A stretch of 64,000 nt of DNA from Coprinus comatus (Eukaryota > Basidiomycota > Agaricomycetes > Agaricales > Agaricaceae): contig JAWPGT010000002.1 in NCBI GenBank assembly GCA_034638255.1, forward strand, positions 186,001 through 250,000, written 5' to 3'. The position numbers and the translations under genes were made by a program. Of this stretch, positions 1 through 11,326 are shown piece after piece. Each line of letters begins with the position of its first letter. Within the stretch, counting starts at the first letter, position 1. A model generated the notes under the pieces. The model ran no database searches, was not told where the DNA came from, and was given only the letters and a program-made list of their open reading frames with translations.

Positions 1-684
1 CAACAACAACAACACCAACACCAACACCAACAACACCAAAACCCACAGCAGCAGCATCAACACCAGCAACACCAGCAACATCATCATCAACAACAACAAC
101 ACCCGCATGCACCTCCGCCATTCGGTACATCTGCTACTTCCTTATATAATACTAATGCTTCCACAACAATCGTTCCTCAAATGTCTTCAACGGATTCACC
201 ACAAGGTGGCTCTGGGATGAATTCTGCTATGAATTCACCGCATAAACAACACAAGACGATACCTCAGCAACAGCAACAACAACATCCACATACACCTGGA
301 ATGCAACAGCAAACACTCCAGCAACAACAGCAACAACAAGGGCTAATAGGAGGGATGGGAGGAGGAGGGTCAGGGTCAGGGTCAATGGGAGCAACACCAA
401 CGATGGCAAATGCAAATGTGACTGTGAGTGGTAGTGGAGGTGGAGGAGTTATTATGAATAATAATGGAACTATGACTTCATCCCCATCTGTTTCATCTTC
501 TAATGGGACCGTCAACACAAACCCCAATACAAATACAAATACACCTTCGTTGGGAAATGCGACGTTGAAGAGGAAACAAGGTGATGCTAGTTCACCAGCT
601 TTGCCGGAACAGACTACTGGGGGGAATAAGAGACAAGCTCAGGGAAGAGTAAAGAAAGGGAGAAGTGGACCTGGAGGTGGTTAA
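1..684 (+). CDS. 3' part of a Gln/His-rich, low-complexity protein (5' end outside window)
   Basis: The reading frame is open from base 1 to the TAA at 682-684, so only the C-terminal 227 residues are present and the true start lies to the left. The first 60 residues are runs of Gln and His with some Asn and Pro. A Gly/Ser-rich stretch and an Asn/Thr-rich stretch follow. The protein ends in a basic tail with two Lys/Arg clusters (KRKQ, then KRQAQGRVKKGR), which looks like a nuclear localisation signal. The composition suggests a disordered tail of a transcriptional regulator. The KRK...SSP...KR...KKGR ending recalls fungal LIM-domain-binding (PtaB/Mfg1-type) proteins, but that is a weak resemblance and no folded domain is visible here. 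No intron is needed. The next gene is convergent and more than 4.7 kb away. Confidence 0.7.
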   Translation, partial: QQQQHQHQHQQHQNPQQQHQHQQHQQHHHQQQQHPHAPPPFGTSATSLYNTNASTTIVPQMSSTDSPQGGSGMNSAMNSPHKQHKTIPQQQQQQHPHTPGMQQQTLQQQQQQQGLIGGMGGGGSGSGSMGATPTMANANVTVSGSGGGGVIMNNNGTMTSSPSVSSSNGTVNTNPNTNTNTPSLGNATLKRKQGDASSPALPEQTTGGNKRQAQGRVKKGRSGPGGG

Positions 685-3600
685 TGTTTTTTTGTTGTTG
701 TTTTGGATCTCTCTCTCTCTCTCTCGCCTAAACTCCGGCACTCGATACTCGATACTCGACACCCTTACTTTCTTTGTCTTTCTTTTATGCATGCATGTAC
801 GCATGTAATCCATCTCTCCATGCTTTCCATTTTTATCCCATTATCGCGTTTTATGGCACAATTAGACCTCTCCTCGAAATCAAAACCTCCAAAACTTAAT
901 ATTGCGTTCCCCCTTCTTTTGCTTTGTCATTCTTGTTACCGAACACTCGATCTCTCCAAGATATATGGGACAAGGTTAAATGACAAATTTACAATTAAAT
1001 TTTAAAAAAAAGGAAACACTCCGTCTTCTTTCTTACCCGAATCCCGATAACACTCAACATCCAACACCAAAATACCCAACACCCAACACCCAACACCCCA
1101 AACACCCAACACCCGACACCTGACACTCAATATCCAACGCTCAACGCCCAATACCAACTCGCCTTCAACCCCCGCGCTACCTCCCCCCGCCCCTTTTTTT
1201 TAGTCGTTTTCAGTTTCAAAAGATTTATTTATGTGTTTTTTTCTTTTGCTCTTCTCTCACTCAATATTCCTTTTAAATCAATTTCAGATCTCTATCTTTC
1301 TGTCTTTTTTTTTTTTTGTCTCTGTCTCTGTTTCTCTCATTTACTCTCTCTCTCTCTCTCTCGATATGCTGTTGATACATGTAATTGTACGCATTTCTTT
1401 CTTGCTTTTCCGTTCTTTTTTTCATTTTGATTTTGATTTTTTGAAGAGTTTTTAGTTTTAGTCAAAAAAGATTTTAAGTTTTAAGAAGGGTTAAGATTAC
1501 TGGTGGAAATATCTAGGAACATTGGTGAAAGCTAAAAGCTAAAAAGCTGGAAGTTGGAAGTTGGAGTTGGAGCTATGGGGAAGATTTATGGGGAAGGGGG
1601 AAGGTTATGGAAAACCGGAAGGAGAACGAGAACGAGAACGAGAAGGAAAAAGGGGTTTTTTTTCTTGGATGTGGAAAGTGAAGTAGTTTGTACTGCTAAT
1701 TCTTTTTTTTCTCTTTTTTTTCTCTAACGTTTTTTTGTTGTTTTTTTGTGTGATGTAATTGTGGTATACTTTACGTATTAGTTCTTTTTTTTTTTTGATA
1801 CACCCTTGCTCTTTAGATATTTACTTGTTTTTTTTTGGTGTTTGTGGTTTTCTTCGTTCTTTTTTTTTTTTTTTGAAAAGAGTGTTAAGTGAATATTTGA
1901 ATATTGAATGAGTTATAAGTTTTCTCTCTTAAGTTATGTATGTATGTTAGAGAGCTTTTGTTTTTGATGCGATATGTATCCGTGTAAACTTCATCATCAT
2001 CATCATCATGAGATCGACATACGTACGTAACTATTTACTAGTTACTAGGGGTAAGTATACATCTTCTTTTTTTTCGTAAGTATGTACATCAATGATCTTC
2101 GCTTGAGTCATTCTCTCGGAGTTGTATGATAACAAGTCTAAGTATATGCATTCAATCTTTACATCACGAACATCAGATAGAATAATATATATAAACCAAT
2201 GACAGTTGGGTGTAAGACTTGTCACTTGAGTATACTACATCATACATCAGAAACTATTACCAAACTGTCACATCCACATCATATGTATGCTTGGAAGTTG
2301 GTGCCATCAATGCGATGATCAACGTATCCAAACTTCCAAGTATCATACAATCAATGCATTAACAATATAACAATAAATTGAAGTTGAAGAGTTGAAATGT
2401 TGATGGTTTTTGGTATAACGGTGGTTGACCTCGGATAGAATTCATATAATAAGCCTGAGGTCATGAGTGTTAGTACGGATGATGTGATGCATGATGTATT
2501 GACTCCTACTAGTGATTTGATTTCTTACCAAGTTCCTATGTAGATGAGAACTGTTCGGATGTAATATGTACGTGTATATATATTTTCTTGTATTGATTCA
2601 AGGAAGGATTGTTTTGATGTTTTGATAGTCAGATGATAATTTAACCCCCGGTACTATGCCAAGTGAACAGTTCAAGTTGAACAGGATCATATCAATTGTC
2701 AATGTAATATAATAGATTGAAATAGATTGAAATTATCTGGTGTGAGGTCTTAAAATGGATTTGTCAACCATCATCGACTCTCTCGGATGATGTGTTATTC
2801 TTGTCGATTTTTGATTTTTCAATCAGCCTGCAAAGTGATTTAAACCTTTGAGAATCGAGACCGTTTAGTTTTATTACAGCTAGTAATATGTATGTAGATT
2901 CTTCAGGAAAATTCAGATCTTCAGACCTCTTTTTCGGGATTCAATGTATTTGGTATCAATGGGCTATGTCGGTGGTGAACGTGTACCGTGTACTATAATA
3001 TTAATTGTGAAATTTCCGATTTTCGTAAGTTCGGTGTATATACCGTTACCGGTTATTCGGTCGATAATCTCGGATGGTATAGTATATTCAAGTAAGACGA
3101 ATGAATCTCGGGATTTCTGTCGATCTTTTTAGGTTTTTAGGTTTGGGTTTGGGACCTGGGTTTAGGCTTCTTTAATAGGTTTTTCGGAACCCCTAATTCC
3201 AGAATTACAGATGGTCTGCCCAACATCATAATCAACAAGAATTTTTTCTACGAAAATTAGTAGGTAGTTATCCGGTACAGCTGGTAAGTCTGAGTACCAC
3301 CGACCAGATTGATTTAATCCTTGTCCAGTTCGGTTTCAATGACTCTCCGCCCGACACCGACTTGTCAGGAGCCTTTGTAAACCTTGAGACCCGAGTGAAT
3401 AAAAATCTGTATTCATAATGAACTGGGATAACAAAACGCCGATCTTCCAATATGTATTCCAATTATAATTCAATTTTTATTTTTCCTTTACCCATGATTT
3501 GCGTTCGAGATCCAACCCGTCTCATTTGAAATTCCAATTAAATTCACTGTACATGAATGTGTCTGTCTATAAGCCCGTAGCTGCCCATAGCTCATATACA

Positions 3601-5409
3601 TATGCAATTTCAATGTACTGCCGAGTCAGAAGTGATCATCCGAATATTTCCTAGTACCTACTGTTACCAACGGTCAAATTTTCAAATGGCGGGTCGCCTC
3701 AGGTTTCAGCTTAGTTTTTATGTATGTAAGGTCTCACCCGGTGAACACTGAACAGGTTGGAGCGACTGAACTCATGGCCCATGCACATGGGTGTACGAAT
3801 CTTACAAAAAAAAAAAAGAATACTCGCAATCAGATATTTTAACACCAATATCATTTTTATCATTCGCATTTAATTACCAAAATTTCAGGTGTTAGATGGT
3901 ACTCCTTAGTACTTTTACATATAAATAGTAGCTTCTGGACCAAATAAACCTTAAAAGAGGTTGGTTTGAGGTTGTCCTCAGCGCAAGCCTTAATACTTCT
4001 TAGTATAGGTTATACCGTATATGAGCTTAAAGCTTCTTTATTTCTATTGTACTGATACACATGACTCGGAGCCGTGTCTTATTTCATTGACAATAAATTT
4101 AAAGTCTTTTTAGACTTTCATATTATAACAGGGTTTTTGTTTGATATTAACTGTTGTCTCAGTCAATGACTCAATGACTTGGAAGTAAATGGCAAGCCCT
4201 ATCGGTGTAGGCGGTATTATGTAGTACTATAACACGACCCCTCTCAGTCTACTAGTAACTGAAGAGCTATTAAAGCGTTGGTTAGCTTGAATATGGTCTG
4301 AGTCTGAGTCGCTCATCCGACTCACAGGCAACCGGGTACATGGTATTCAATCAATGCCTGAAGGCCCTGAACGAACGTGTCCCTTTCTATATATGTCTCT
4401 GAACGCCTCAGTGTTTCATGTAAAAATACCAACAATGAACATGTCGTATATTTTAAGACTCATTGAAACCGTTGACATCATCATTCTGCTTCTTTGTCTT
4501 TATCTTTCCTATCTTCTTCCGTTTCTTTATCTAACTCTATCGTCTTATCAGCTTCTTCCAAGGGTCAAGGGTTATCCTAAAGCCAAAGCGCGGTATAAAA
4601 AAAACGGCTCTAGTTTATGTTTAGTCTTTACTAACAAAAAGTAGTGCTTACTACTGAGTTGGTCTCTGAATGACTCGTTTGTATTACAATTACTCTGGGC
4701 CCGGAATTAAATATAAGCCAATGACGCTCAAGACTTACTAACAGTCAAAAGTATATCCGTTTTTTCATTAGACCATTTGGGTGATTCGAAAATCATGATA
4801 GTTGAACCTAATTTTCCTTAAAATAGCTCAGTCATGGGTGGCATTAGAAGAACTTAGATATGAATATGAAGTCTCGAGGTAGTAGAGAAGTATTATTTGT
4901 TTTGAATACTTGATATGAATGCGAAATAAACATGTATGTATGTGCTCTAAAGAAGAAAAAAAGTTGAAGTTGAAGAAAAAAAGCCATTTGTGAATACAAA
5001 CAAGAAAAGAAAAGAAAGTAAAAAGAGAAATGTGTTGGAGGAATTTAATGTACGTCTGTATGTATGTAACTTAATATGCCGATTAATGCCGAAAACAAAA
5101 TAACAAAGAAAAAAGAAAAGAAAAAATGTTAAAAAGTTTTCCCACAACAAAACCAAAAAATAAGTAAGGTATACAAAATACTGTGAAAAGGAGAGACGGA
5201 GAGGAAAGGAGTGACGAGTGATCCACAAAACAAAGCAGTTATTACAAAAACAAAAACCCACCCTTGATTTTCCTTGGTTTTCCACTTTTGAAAAAACACA
5301 GATATACACAATCACAGCACAACTCACGAGAATAACCCTCTCGTGTACGTGTATGTGTCAAAGGTCACATTGTGATATCAAGTTTTTCTCGTGTCTCAAT
5401 TTTGGGAAG
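685..5409. other. Gene-free convergent gap, low-complexity rich
   Basis: No convincing coding exons are visible on either strand between the stop of the Gln-rich gene and the stop of the PNUTS gene. The first 1.2 kb is T-rich pyrimidine sequence with a CT dinucleotide run near 708-725, and 1051-1145 is a degenerate CACCCAA array. Many homopolymer T or A tracts occur (for example near 1305, 1790, 1860, 3806). Open frames of 60-100 codons (such as 4354-4644) lack intron signals, domain sequence or coding composition. The left part probably holds the 3' UTR of the upstream gene. A gap of 4.7 kb is long for this otherwise compact region. Confidence 0.5.
1051..1145 (+). repeat. Degenerate C-rich heptamer tandem array (CACCCAA-like)
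   Basis: The stretch is built of imperfect CACCCAA/ACACCAA units, about a dozen in a row, drifting to CACCCGA, CACCTGA and CACTCAA at its right end. It is strand-asymmetric (C and A on the plus strand, almost no G). It lies in the probable 3' flank of the Gln-rich gene and has no coding context. Confidence 0.6.
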
Positions 5410-8400
5410 TCAAGGGCGGTGCGATGTTCGCCTTCCTTCAGAAAAGAAACTGACAGGTTTTCGTTTATTGTTTGGTCTATATCCATCATCTCCACTCCCA
5501 TTACCACTTCCTTCCCCTCCCCCTCCATCACCGCCACGTCCACCGCCACGTCCTCGTCCTCGACCTCGTCCACGATTTCTTCCACGCCCTCGACCTCCTT
5601 CACTAGGCCATCGTTCTCGCTCATGTTCATCATTATAATTTGGTGCATAACCGCGATCATTTGCAGGGAATTGATTGGCTGTCGTTCCCCACGCCGGATC
5701 AATGTCATATGATGTTGATGTTGATGGCGGAGCTGCTGCCGTAGGACCATAAGATGCTAATTGATGAAGCAATTGTTGTAGCTGCTCCTGTGGTAAAGCA
5801 GACACGGCAGATAAAGTAGAAGACGTATCAAGACCAACTGATTTCAAATCCAAACCTTGCCCATTAAAATGTGTTCCACCAAGAGCCGGATCAACACTTC
5901 CACCAGTGGCTAGCTGTCCTACAAGGTCAGCCACAGAAGAAGAATGAGACACAGGTTCTATGGCCGTTCCACCATGCCAAAATATTTCATCACTTTCACC
6001 ACATATCATTGTCACCACATCTTTATCAACTTCCTCTTCGGGTATCACATTTACAGGCTCTGACGGACTAAGCGGAATCATTTCCGGAGTCATATATAAT
6101 GCTCCTAGAGCTGTTTGTTCCCGCTGTTCTTGTGTCTCCTTTTCTTGACTTCCTTCACCACGTGGTGGTACTTCAAGTCCCGTGGGCATCTCGATCGCTA
6201 GACTTCTAGTTAGTTTCTAGTGCCTATACATATATAAGATCGGCATACGAGAGGGTTCTTGCCAGTCAACGATTTCCTCAAAGAGATGTGCATGTAGCGC
6301 AGCACCTTCCCCACGATCGAGGTCCCGAAGACTATGTGTCGTTTGTGTGCCCTATAAGGAGGAACGACACCATCAGAACTCTAAAGCACGTGACCACGTA
6401 AATATGGAAAACGCTTACTTCCAGCGGATCATCGTCATAAACAGCCCGTTCTATCAGCTTCACCGATTCAAGCTGATCTTCAGGCGCCCATGTAACCGCT
6501 TTCTTCTTTTTACCATTCTTATTTGTATTGTTTGTTTGTGAAGATGTATACACGGATGATGTAGGTGGTGGGGTCGAAACAGCAGGCGACTCTTTCCGAG
6601 CCTTCATCGATTTCAATATATCCTGGAACGGATCTACGGACGACGGTTGAGCGACATTCTCCTCCTTCTTGACCTGCACCGTTAGTGGTGCCTTCTTGAA
6701 GCTTGGAAGTTTTGGTTTTGGTTTCGGTGCAGAGAAAAAGGACGAGTCTGATTTCGCATCTTTGACAGCAGCAGCAGCAGTGGGTACTGCGGGTTTACCC
6801 CTATCCTTGGCCGCGGTCGGCTTTGTCGAAGTTGCACTTGAAACAGCAAGCTTCTTCTGCGGAGGAAGTGTCCTTGGGCCAGGAGCTTCACTAGGTTTTC
6901 GCTTCTTCGATTTCGAGTCTAATAAATACAGGAATAACAGATTAGAAGCCTATTCGGAAATTCAGACTGACGTGACCCACCCTCTGCCGAGGTGTTACTA
7001 GGGGCGTTCATTACCCCTTCAACGTTCAACACCAGTTGACGCCATCTTCGCTCGATATTCGAAGCCATGTCCTTGATGGCTGTCATATACACAACGTCCC
7101 AAGAAAAAAAGCACAAACAAAAAGTTAGATACATCTATTCTATTACTTTCTTTTGTAGTCCAGGGAAAAATGCTGTAGCATGTAGATATAACGCTGATGA
7201 AGAAGCGTGATCTCATTTTATGCGGGTTAAGAATCATGGTGTAACCAGACGCATGTTGAACCGGACAGACGGATTGAACTGGACTTGAGATTGAGACTAT
7301 TAGCTCACCTGGTGAGGGCGGATCCTTAACGAGTTTTACCACAAGCTTCCCGAGCTTGGAAGCCTTGAGGGTCTCCACCGTAAGCGGCAACCGGTCAATA
7401 ATCTATACAAATTAGCTTTAGTCACGAAACGCGTGACGTGATAATTGACATACATGTAATAGTGGCATGGTTGTTTCTATTAGAGGGCCGTCCGCAGTAG
7501 CGCTGTATGCAGCCTTGAGCCACTCTCGTGTGATATCCATTGCGCGAGGATTTTCTGACCACGCTCTAAAATAATGATTACCTGCGCCATCTCGAATTTT
7601 AGTTAGAATATCAAGGCGGATGCTGGCATCAACATCCTGTAAATTATTGTATATTCGATCCACAAGGGTATTCACTGCCTGGGCACCCGTAAAAGCTGAT
7701 GAGAGCAACAAAGGTTTGATTGACGCGTGAAATTTTGCCTTCCGCTGGGCGATCTCTTCGGCGGAAGGTTCTTGCGGTTGGGGCACAGATTGTTGTGCTG
7801 GTGGGTTCTGTTGCTGTTGCTGGGGATTAGAAGGTTGGGGATCTGGTTGGCCTTGCTGGGAGGTGGAATTGGTTGACGACGCATTTCCATAGAAAGCGGA
7901 TGGACTGATTGAGGTCAAAAGACTACTAGGATTCATCAGCGCCTGAGGCGATAGTGTTCCTTGAGGGGTACTGGGTTGTTGTCGGTAAAATGGTGATATA
8001 AACCCAGAAGTCTGGGTATAAGGATACGCCTGTCGCTGGGGTTGGGAGGTGAACAGAGTACTAGATGCATAATGCTGCTGTAAGTTGGTTGGAGAGGTCG
8101 AAAGCGTTAACGAGGGGCTGAAAAGACATGAGCTAAGGAAAAGAAGAAAGAGTCGTGATTAACTAACTCGATTATCATCTGTTGTGAATTGGATTGGTCG
8201 TGTGACTGTGAGTTGGGCTGTGAAGATTGTGATTGTGATTGGATAGTTGTTTGGGGATGGGGAGGGGATTGCTGTCCATTTGGTTGATGTTGTGTTGCGG
8301 ACGAATTGGTGGCTCCATTCAAAGTCGAATAGCTGGAAAGGGGGAGGGAGTTCCACGCGGCGTTACTATATTGTAGAGTAGGGTATTGGGACATGAAATA

Positions 8401-8741
8401 CGGATTATGCGATGCCGTGAGTTGGGAGTAGAAAGTTTGAGGAGAAACAAGAAGTGAGGGTGAGTTTGCTGTGGATCGGGATGTATTAGATGGGATGTGG
8501 CTTATGGACTGTGATTTCTGTGCTCACCAGCAATATCTCCAAGATTCGTGAAATCGCTCATGTCCATGGCGTGGGTGGCCGACGAGCCGGTGCCGACAGC
8601 CCCCGTTTGGGTCATAGCTGCAGAGCGCTCTTTGGACCAATCTTCAAGAGACGAGGATGACGTCCTCTGCTGATCATGCTGAACATGCTGCGAGTTTTCG
8701 GGAAGCATAGACGGCTGGGGGACCCAGAACATAGGATCCAT
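5410..8741 (-). CDS. ppn1: PNUTS/Ppn1-like protein phosphatase 1 regulatory subunit (TFIIS N-terminal domain)
   Basis: Proposed exons: 8741-8528, 8468-8168, 8117-7454, 7402-7309, 7079-6981, 6918-6419, 6351-6249, 6197-5410, giving 920 residues. The N-terminal 290 residues are Gln/Ser/Pro-rich. Residues about 290-455 form a TFIIS N-terminal (LW) helical bundle, ending in the IKDMASNIERRW-type helix. A basic linker leads to KAVTW at about residues 597-601, an RVxF-type PP1-docking motif like the TVTW of human PNUTS. The C-terminus carries an RG/RGG-rich stretch. In fission yeast Ppn1 tethers phosphatase Dis2 to the cleavage and polyadenylation machinery and acts on RNA polymerase II termination; the same role is inferred here. 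One intron (7080-7308) is unusually long at 229 nt but joins the TFIIS domain cleanly. The end resembles a broken CCCH zinc finger. It shares a 315-bp promoter region with the HMG-box gene. Confidence 0.85.
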
Positions 8742-9056
8742 CGGTACTCTGTTTTTATCGAGGCTCAGGAGAAATAGTAGGCAACTAATTGGGCTCAAGA
8801 TGCAGGCTACACGCCGCGATTGAGCAGGCGATACGAAGACTAACCGCTATGAGTGAGGCCGTGGATGGGCTCACCGCTGGCGATGGTGTGCGTGGTCTAC
8901 AATGTTCGTTGTAAGGAGTGTTGGCAGCACAGGCATACAGGATGAATTTTCAGACTCCGCCCAGAGCTCCGCTTTCCCACGACTTGTGAAACAAGACGGC
9001 TTGTCAGAAAAATCACATAAACAACAGAAAGGCTTGTCTTCACTTTTGTTACTTCA
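8742..9056. promoter_or_regulatory. Divergent intergenic region between PNUTS and HMG-box genes
   Basis: The start codons at 8741 (-) and 9057 (+) are 315 bp apart and point away from each other, so both promoters and 5' leaders lie here. No clear TATA box is seen near either start. CpG dinucleotides are more frequent here than in the transposon region. Confidence 0.5.
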
Positions 9057-10012
9057 ATGGCTGAGCAACTATCTCAGCAAAGGCAGTCAGTAAGTCACAT
9101 CCTCTTTCCCCTGGCTTCCTGCCAACACAAGCCCAGTTCCTCGACAGCATTTCCCATTTCTGCGACGTCCTCCGTAAATGCGCAGACGAGGGCGACACCT
9201 ATGTCAACCAAATTAAAAATGCCACGGACGAGGACTTCCGTCTTTTCTCAGATATGGTGCGCGCTTCCCATATTATTCTCCCATCATCATTCCCACACCC
9301 CCCAGATCAAACACAAGGGCTCTGCTGGGGACGACGACGAGAACCCCAAAAAGCGCAAGCGCATCACAAAGCCCAAGGATCCTAATGCTCCCAAACGCCC
9401 CGCGTCCTCCTACATTCTCTTCCAGAACGAAATTCGTAAGGAGCTTAGGGAGAAACACCCTTCCCTCACAAATGCCGAGTTACTTAGTATGATCTCGGAT
9501 CTCTGGAAGAAGATGAGCGAGGACGACAAGGCTGTAAGTTTGCATGTCCTGGTTGCGATTTCACGTGTCCTGACGCGTCCCATGTAGACTTACCACAAGG
9601 CTGTCGAGGATGCCAAGGAGCGTTATTCTCAGGATAAGAAGGCTTATGACAATCGCTCGACTGAGGAAATCGCCGCAGCAAACCGTGTTATTGCAGAGGC
9701 TGCTGCTGTTCGTGTCTCACCATTCATTCAACCATGTCTGGCACTAATTAATGTATCACAATATAGCTTAAGAAGAAACCGAGAAAGAAAAAGTCTCCCG
9801 AGGAATCTGCTCCCGTCGCTGCTCGCCCCCCTCCCGTTGAAACTTCACGGAGCGTCACTTCGGATGACGAAGAATCCAGCGCAGCAGAGGAATCCGACGA
9901 AGAGGAAGTCAAGGAAGATAGTGATATCGAGGAAGAACCACCGGCGAAAAAGTCAAAGAAAGCCCCGATAACGGCTGCTGCCAGCAAGACCAAGAAAGGT
10001 TCAGCAAAGTAG
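9057..10012 (+). CDS. HMG-box chromatin protein with acidic/basic tail
   Basis: Exons 9057-9089, 9137-9256, 9306-9533, 9588-9707 and 9767-10012 give 248 residues. Residues about 12-51 are a short helical N-terminal segment. A basic linker (PKKRKR) leads into one HMG box at about residues 68-140, with DPNAPKRPASSYILF, WKKM and the YHKAVEDAKERY helix. The tail alternates acidic clusters (EESDEEE) with lysine clusters, typical of nuclear chromatin proteins. HMG boxes of this class bend DNA without strong sequence preference; a role in nucleosome remodelling or rDNA/Pol II chromatin (Nhp6/Hmo1-like) is inferred, and the exact orthologue is not settled. The fourth intron starts with the unusual donor GTTCGT; the nearby GTGTCT would put a stop in frame, so GTTCGT is preferred. 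Confidence 0.88.
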
Positions 10013-10387
10013 CCAGCTAGAACGCGTTCTAGCTTATTTATTCTACTTTACACGGGACACTGAACGGCACTTTGTCGTTTAGCGCTGATTTGGAGTTGAA
10101 CTGTTTTTATATTCTATCTATACTGCCGCCTAATTGGTTCTGACTTGATTTTCCGTGTTGTTATTAGGCTAGTCACTGTTGTATTTCTTGTCAGCTAATC
10201 ATTCCATTGTGCTCGCTGTCGAAGTGGTCCAGGCATCACAATCTTATCTGATAAACAAATATATATATCCCACTTGGCACCTGCACTGCTATTTACCGGA
10301 TTGGAGATAACGAACAGCCTTCGATTTCTGCGCATGGGTTAGATATAAGGAGTTTTTTCTTTCTCTTTCTTTCTCATACTCCTAACA
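10013..10387. other. Intergenic, HMG-box gene 3' flank and WW gene promoter
   Basis: This 375-bp stretch holds the 3' flank of the HMG-box gene and the upstream region of the first WW gene. A CT-rich tract (TTTCTCTTTCTTTCTC, about 10355-10370) lies just before the start at 10388, as is common at fungal transcription starts. Nothing else is seen. Confidence 0.4.
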
Positions 10388-11326
10388 ATGTCTTCCTTTC
10401 CACCATACGGTGCTCCCCCCTCAAATCCTGACGCCCGACCTCTTCCTGAAGGTTGGATCACCCAGTTTGATACAAAGTATGTGGTTGTGCGGTTTTTATC
10501 AAACATTCATATACTAAGAATATTTTAACAGCTATCAGACATGGTTCTACGTTAACACTCGTGCACAACCACCGGTCATAACATGGGAACACCCATCAGG
10601 CCCTCCACCGCCTACCGGCCCCCCAACTTATCCTTCAACTGAGGCTTCACCATACCCTGCGGAGAAGGTCGGCGGTTTTGGGTTTCCTCAAGCCATACCA
10701 ACAGCTTCAACGACGTCTTCGCAGGCGCCTTACCCTCAATCATACTCTCAACAGCCTGGATTTTCAGGTTCTGCGGCTCAGTCTTCCTATGGGCAACCGC
10801 AACCTCCTGCACATGATACTGCGGGACCTGCACCGCCATCTTATGATCAATCCAGTGGTAAACCACAAGATGAGAAAGGAATGGCATCTAAACTTGCTAC
10901 GGCCGCTATAGCCGGGAAGGGTAAGTATTTATCTTTAGATTTAGGAGCTCTACATGCTGATTTTCGGTTATAGTGGGATCGAAGTTTGGCCTCTTTGGTG
11001 GTGGTAAGCATAGTGGAAGTAGTAGCGGTGGGGGAGGTTTGGCTGGAAAACTTGGTGGTTTCCTTGGTGGAGGCAGTAGTGGAAGTCATGGTGGACAACA
11101 AGGAGGCTATGGACAACATCCTCCTCAACAACATGGACTCGGTGGATTTGGTGCACCTCAACAGATGTTTATGCAGCACGGTGCTAAACCTCATAAGAAG
11201 AAGAAGGGTGGAATGGGTGGTGGTGCCGGTTTACTTATGGCTGGTGGTGCTGGTTTACTTGGTGGTGCGTTGTTGGCAGATGCTATGGATGATGATTTTG
11301 GTGGTGGCGATTTTGGTGATTTTTGA
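10388..11326 (+). CDS. WW-domain, glycine-rich protein
   Basis: Exons 10388-10476, 10532-10920 and 10974-11326 give 276 residues. A WW domain occupies about residues 15-50, with LPEGW at its start, the aromatic pair WFYV in the middle strand and the second tryptophan in ITWEHP. WW domains bind proline-rich ligands. A Pro/Gln/Ser/Tyr-rich linker follows, then a Gly/Ser-rich segment. The C-terminal block has KKKK, a Gly/Ala/Leu stretch (GAGLLMAGGAGLLGGALLAD) and an acidic Gly-Asp-Phe end. This layout is shared by a family of uncharacterised fungal WW proteins; the function is unknown. The Gly/Ala/Leu stretch is hydrophobic but too Gly-rich to call a membrane segment with confidence. It stands in tandem with a second WW gene 1.8 kb downstream that has an intron at the equivalent place in the domain. 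Confidence 0.85.

Noticed and set aside
3125..3165. TTTAGG/TTTGGG-rich stretch resembling interstitial telomere repeats
   Set aside because: Only a few irregular units; too short and degenerate to call.
4354..4644. 96-codon open frame with a hydrophobic stretch
   Set aside because: No homologous pattern, no intron signals, and length within chance for AT-rich DNA.
5218..5712. 164-codon plus-strand open frame opposite the PNUTS C-terminus
   Set aside because: Ser/Thr/Pro-rich mirror of the RGG coding repeats; the minus-strand frame has splice-supported continuity and a recognised family.
7080..7308. Possible extra small exon inside the 229-nt PNUTS intron
   Set aside because: Candidate exons bounded by AG and GT do not keep the frame, whereas direct joining gives an uninterrupted TFIIS N-terminal domain.
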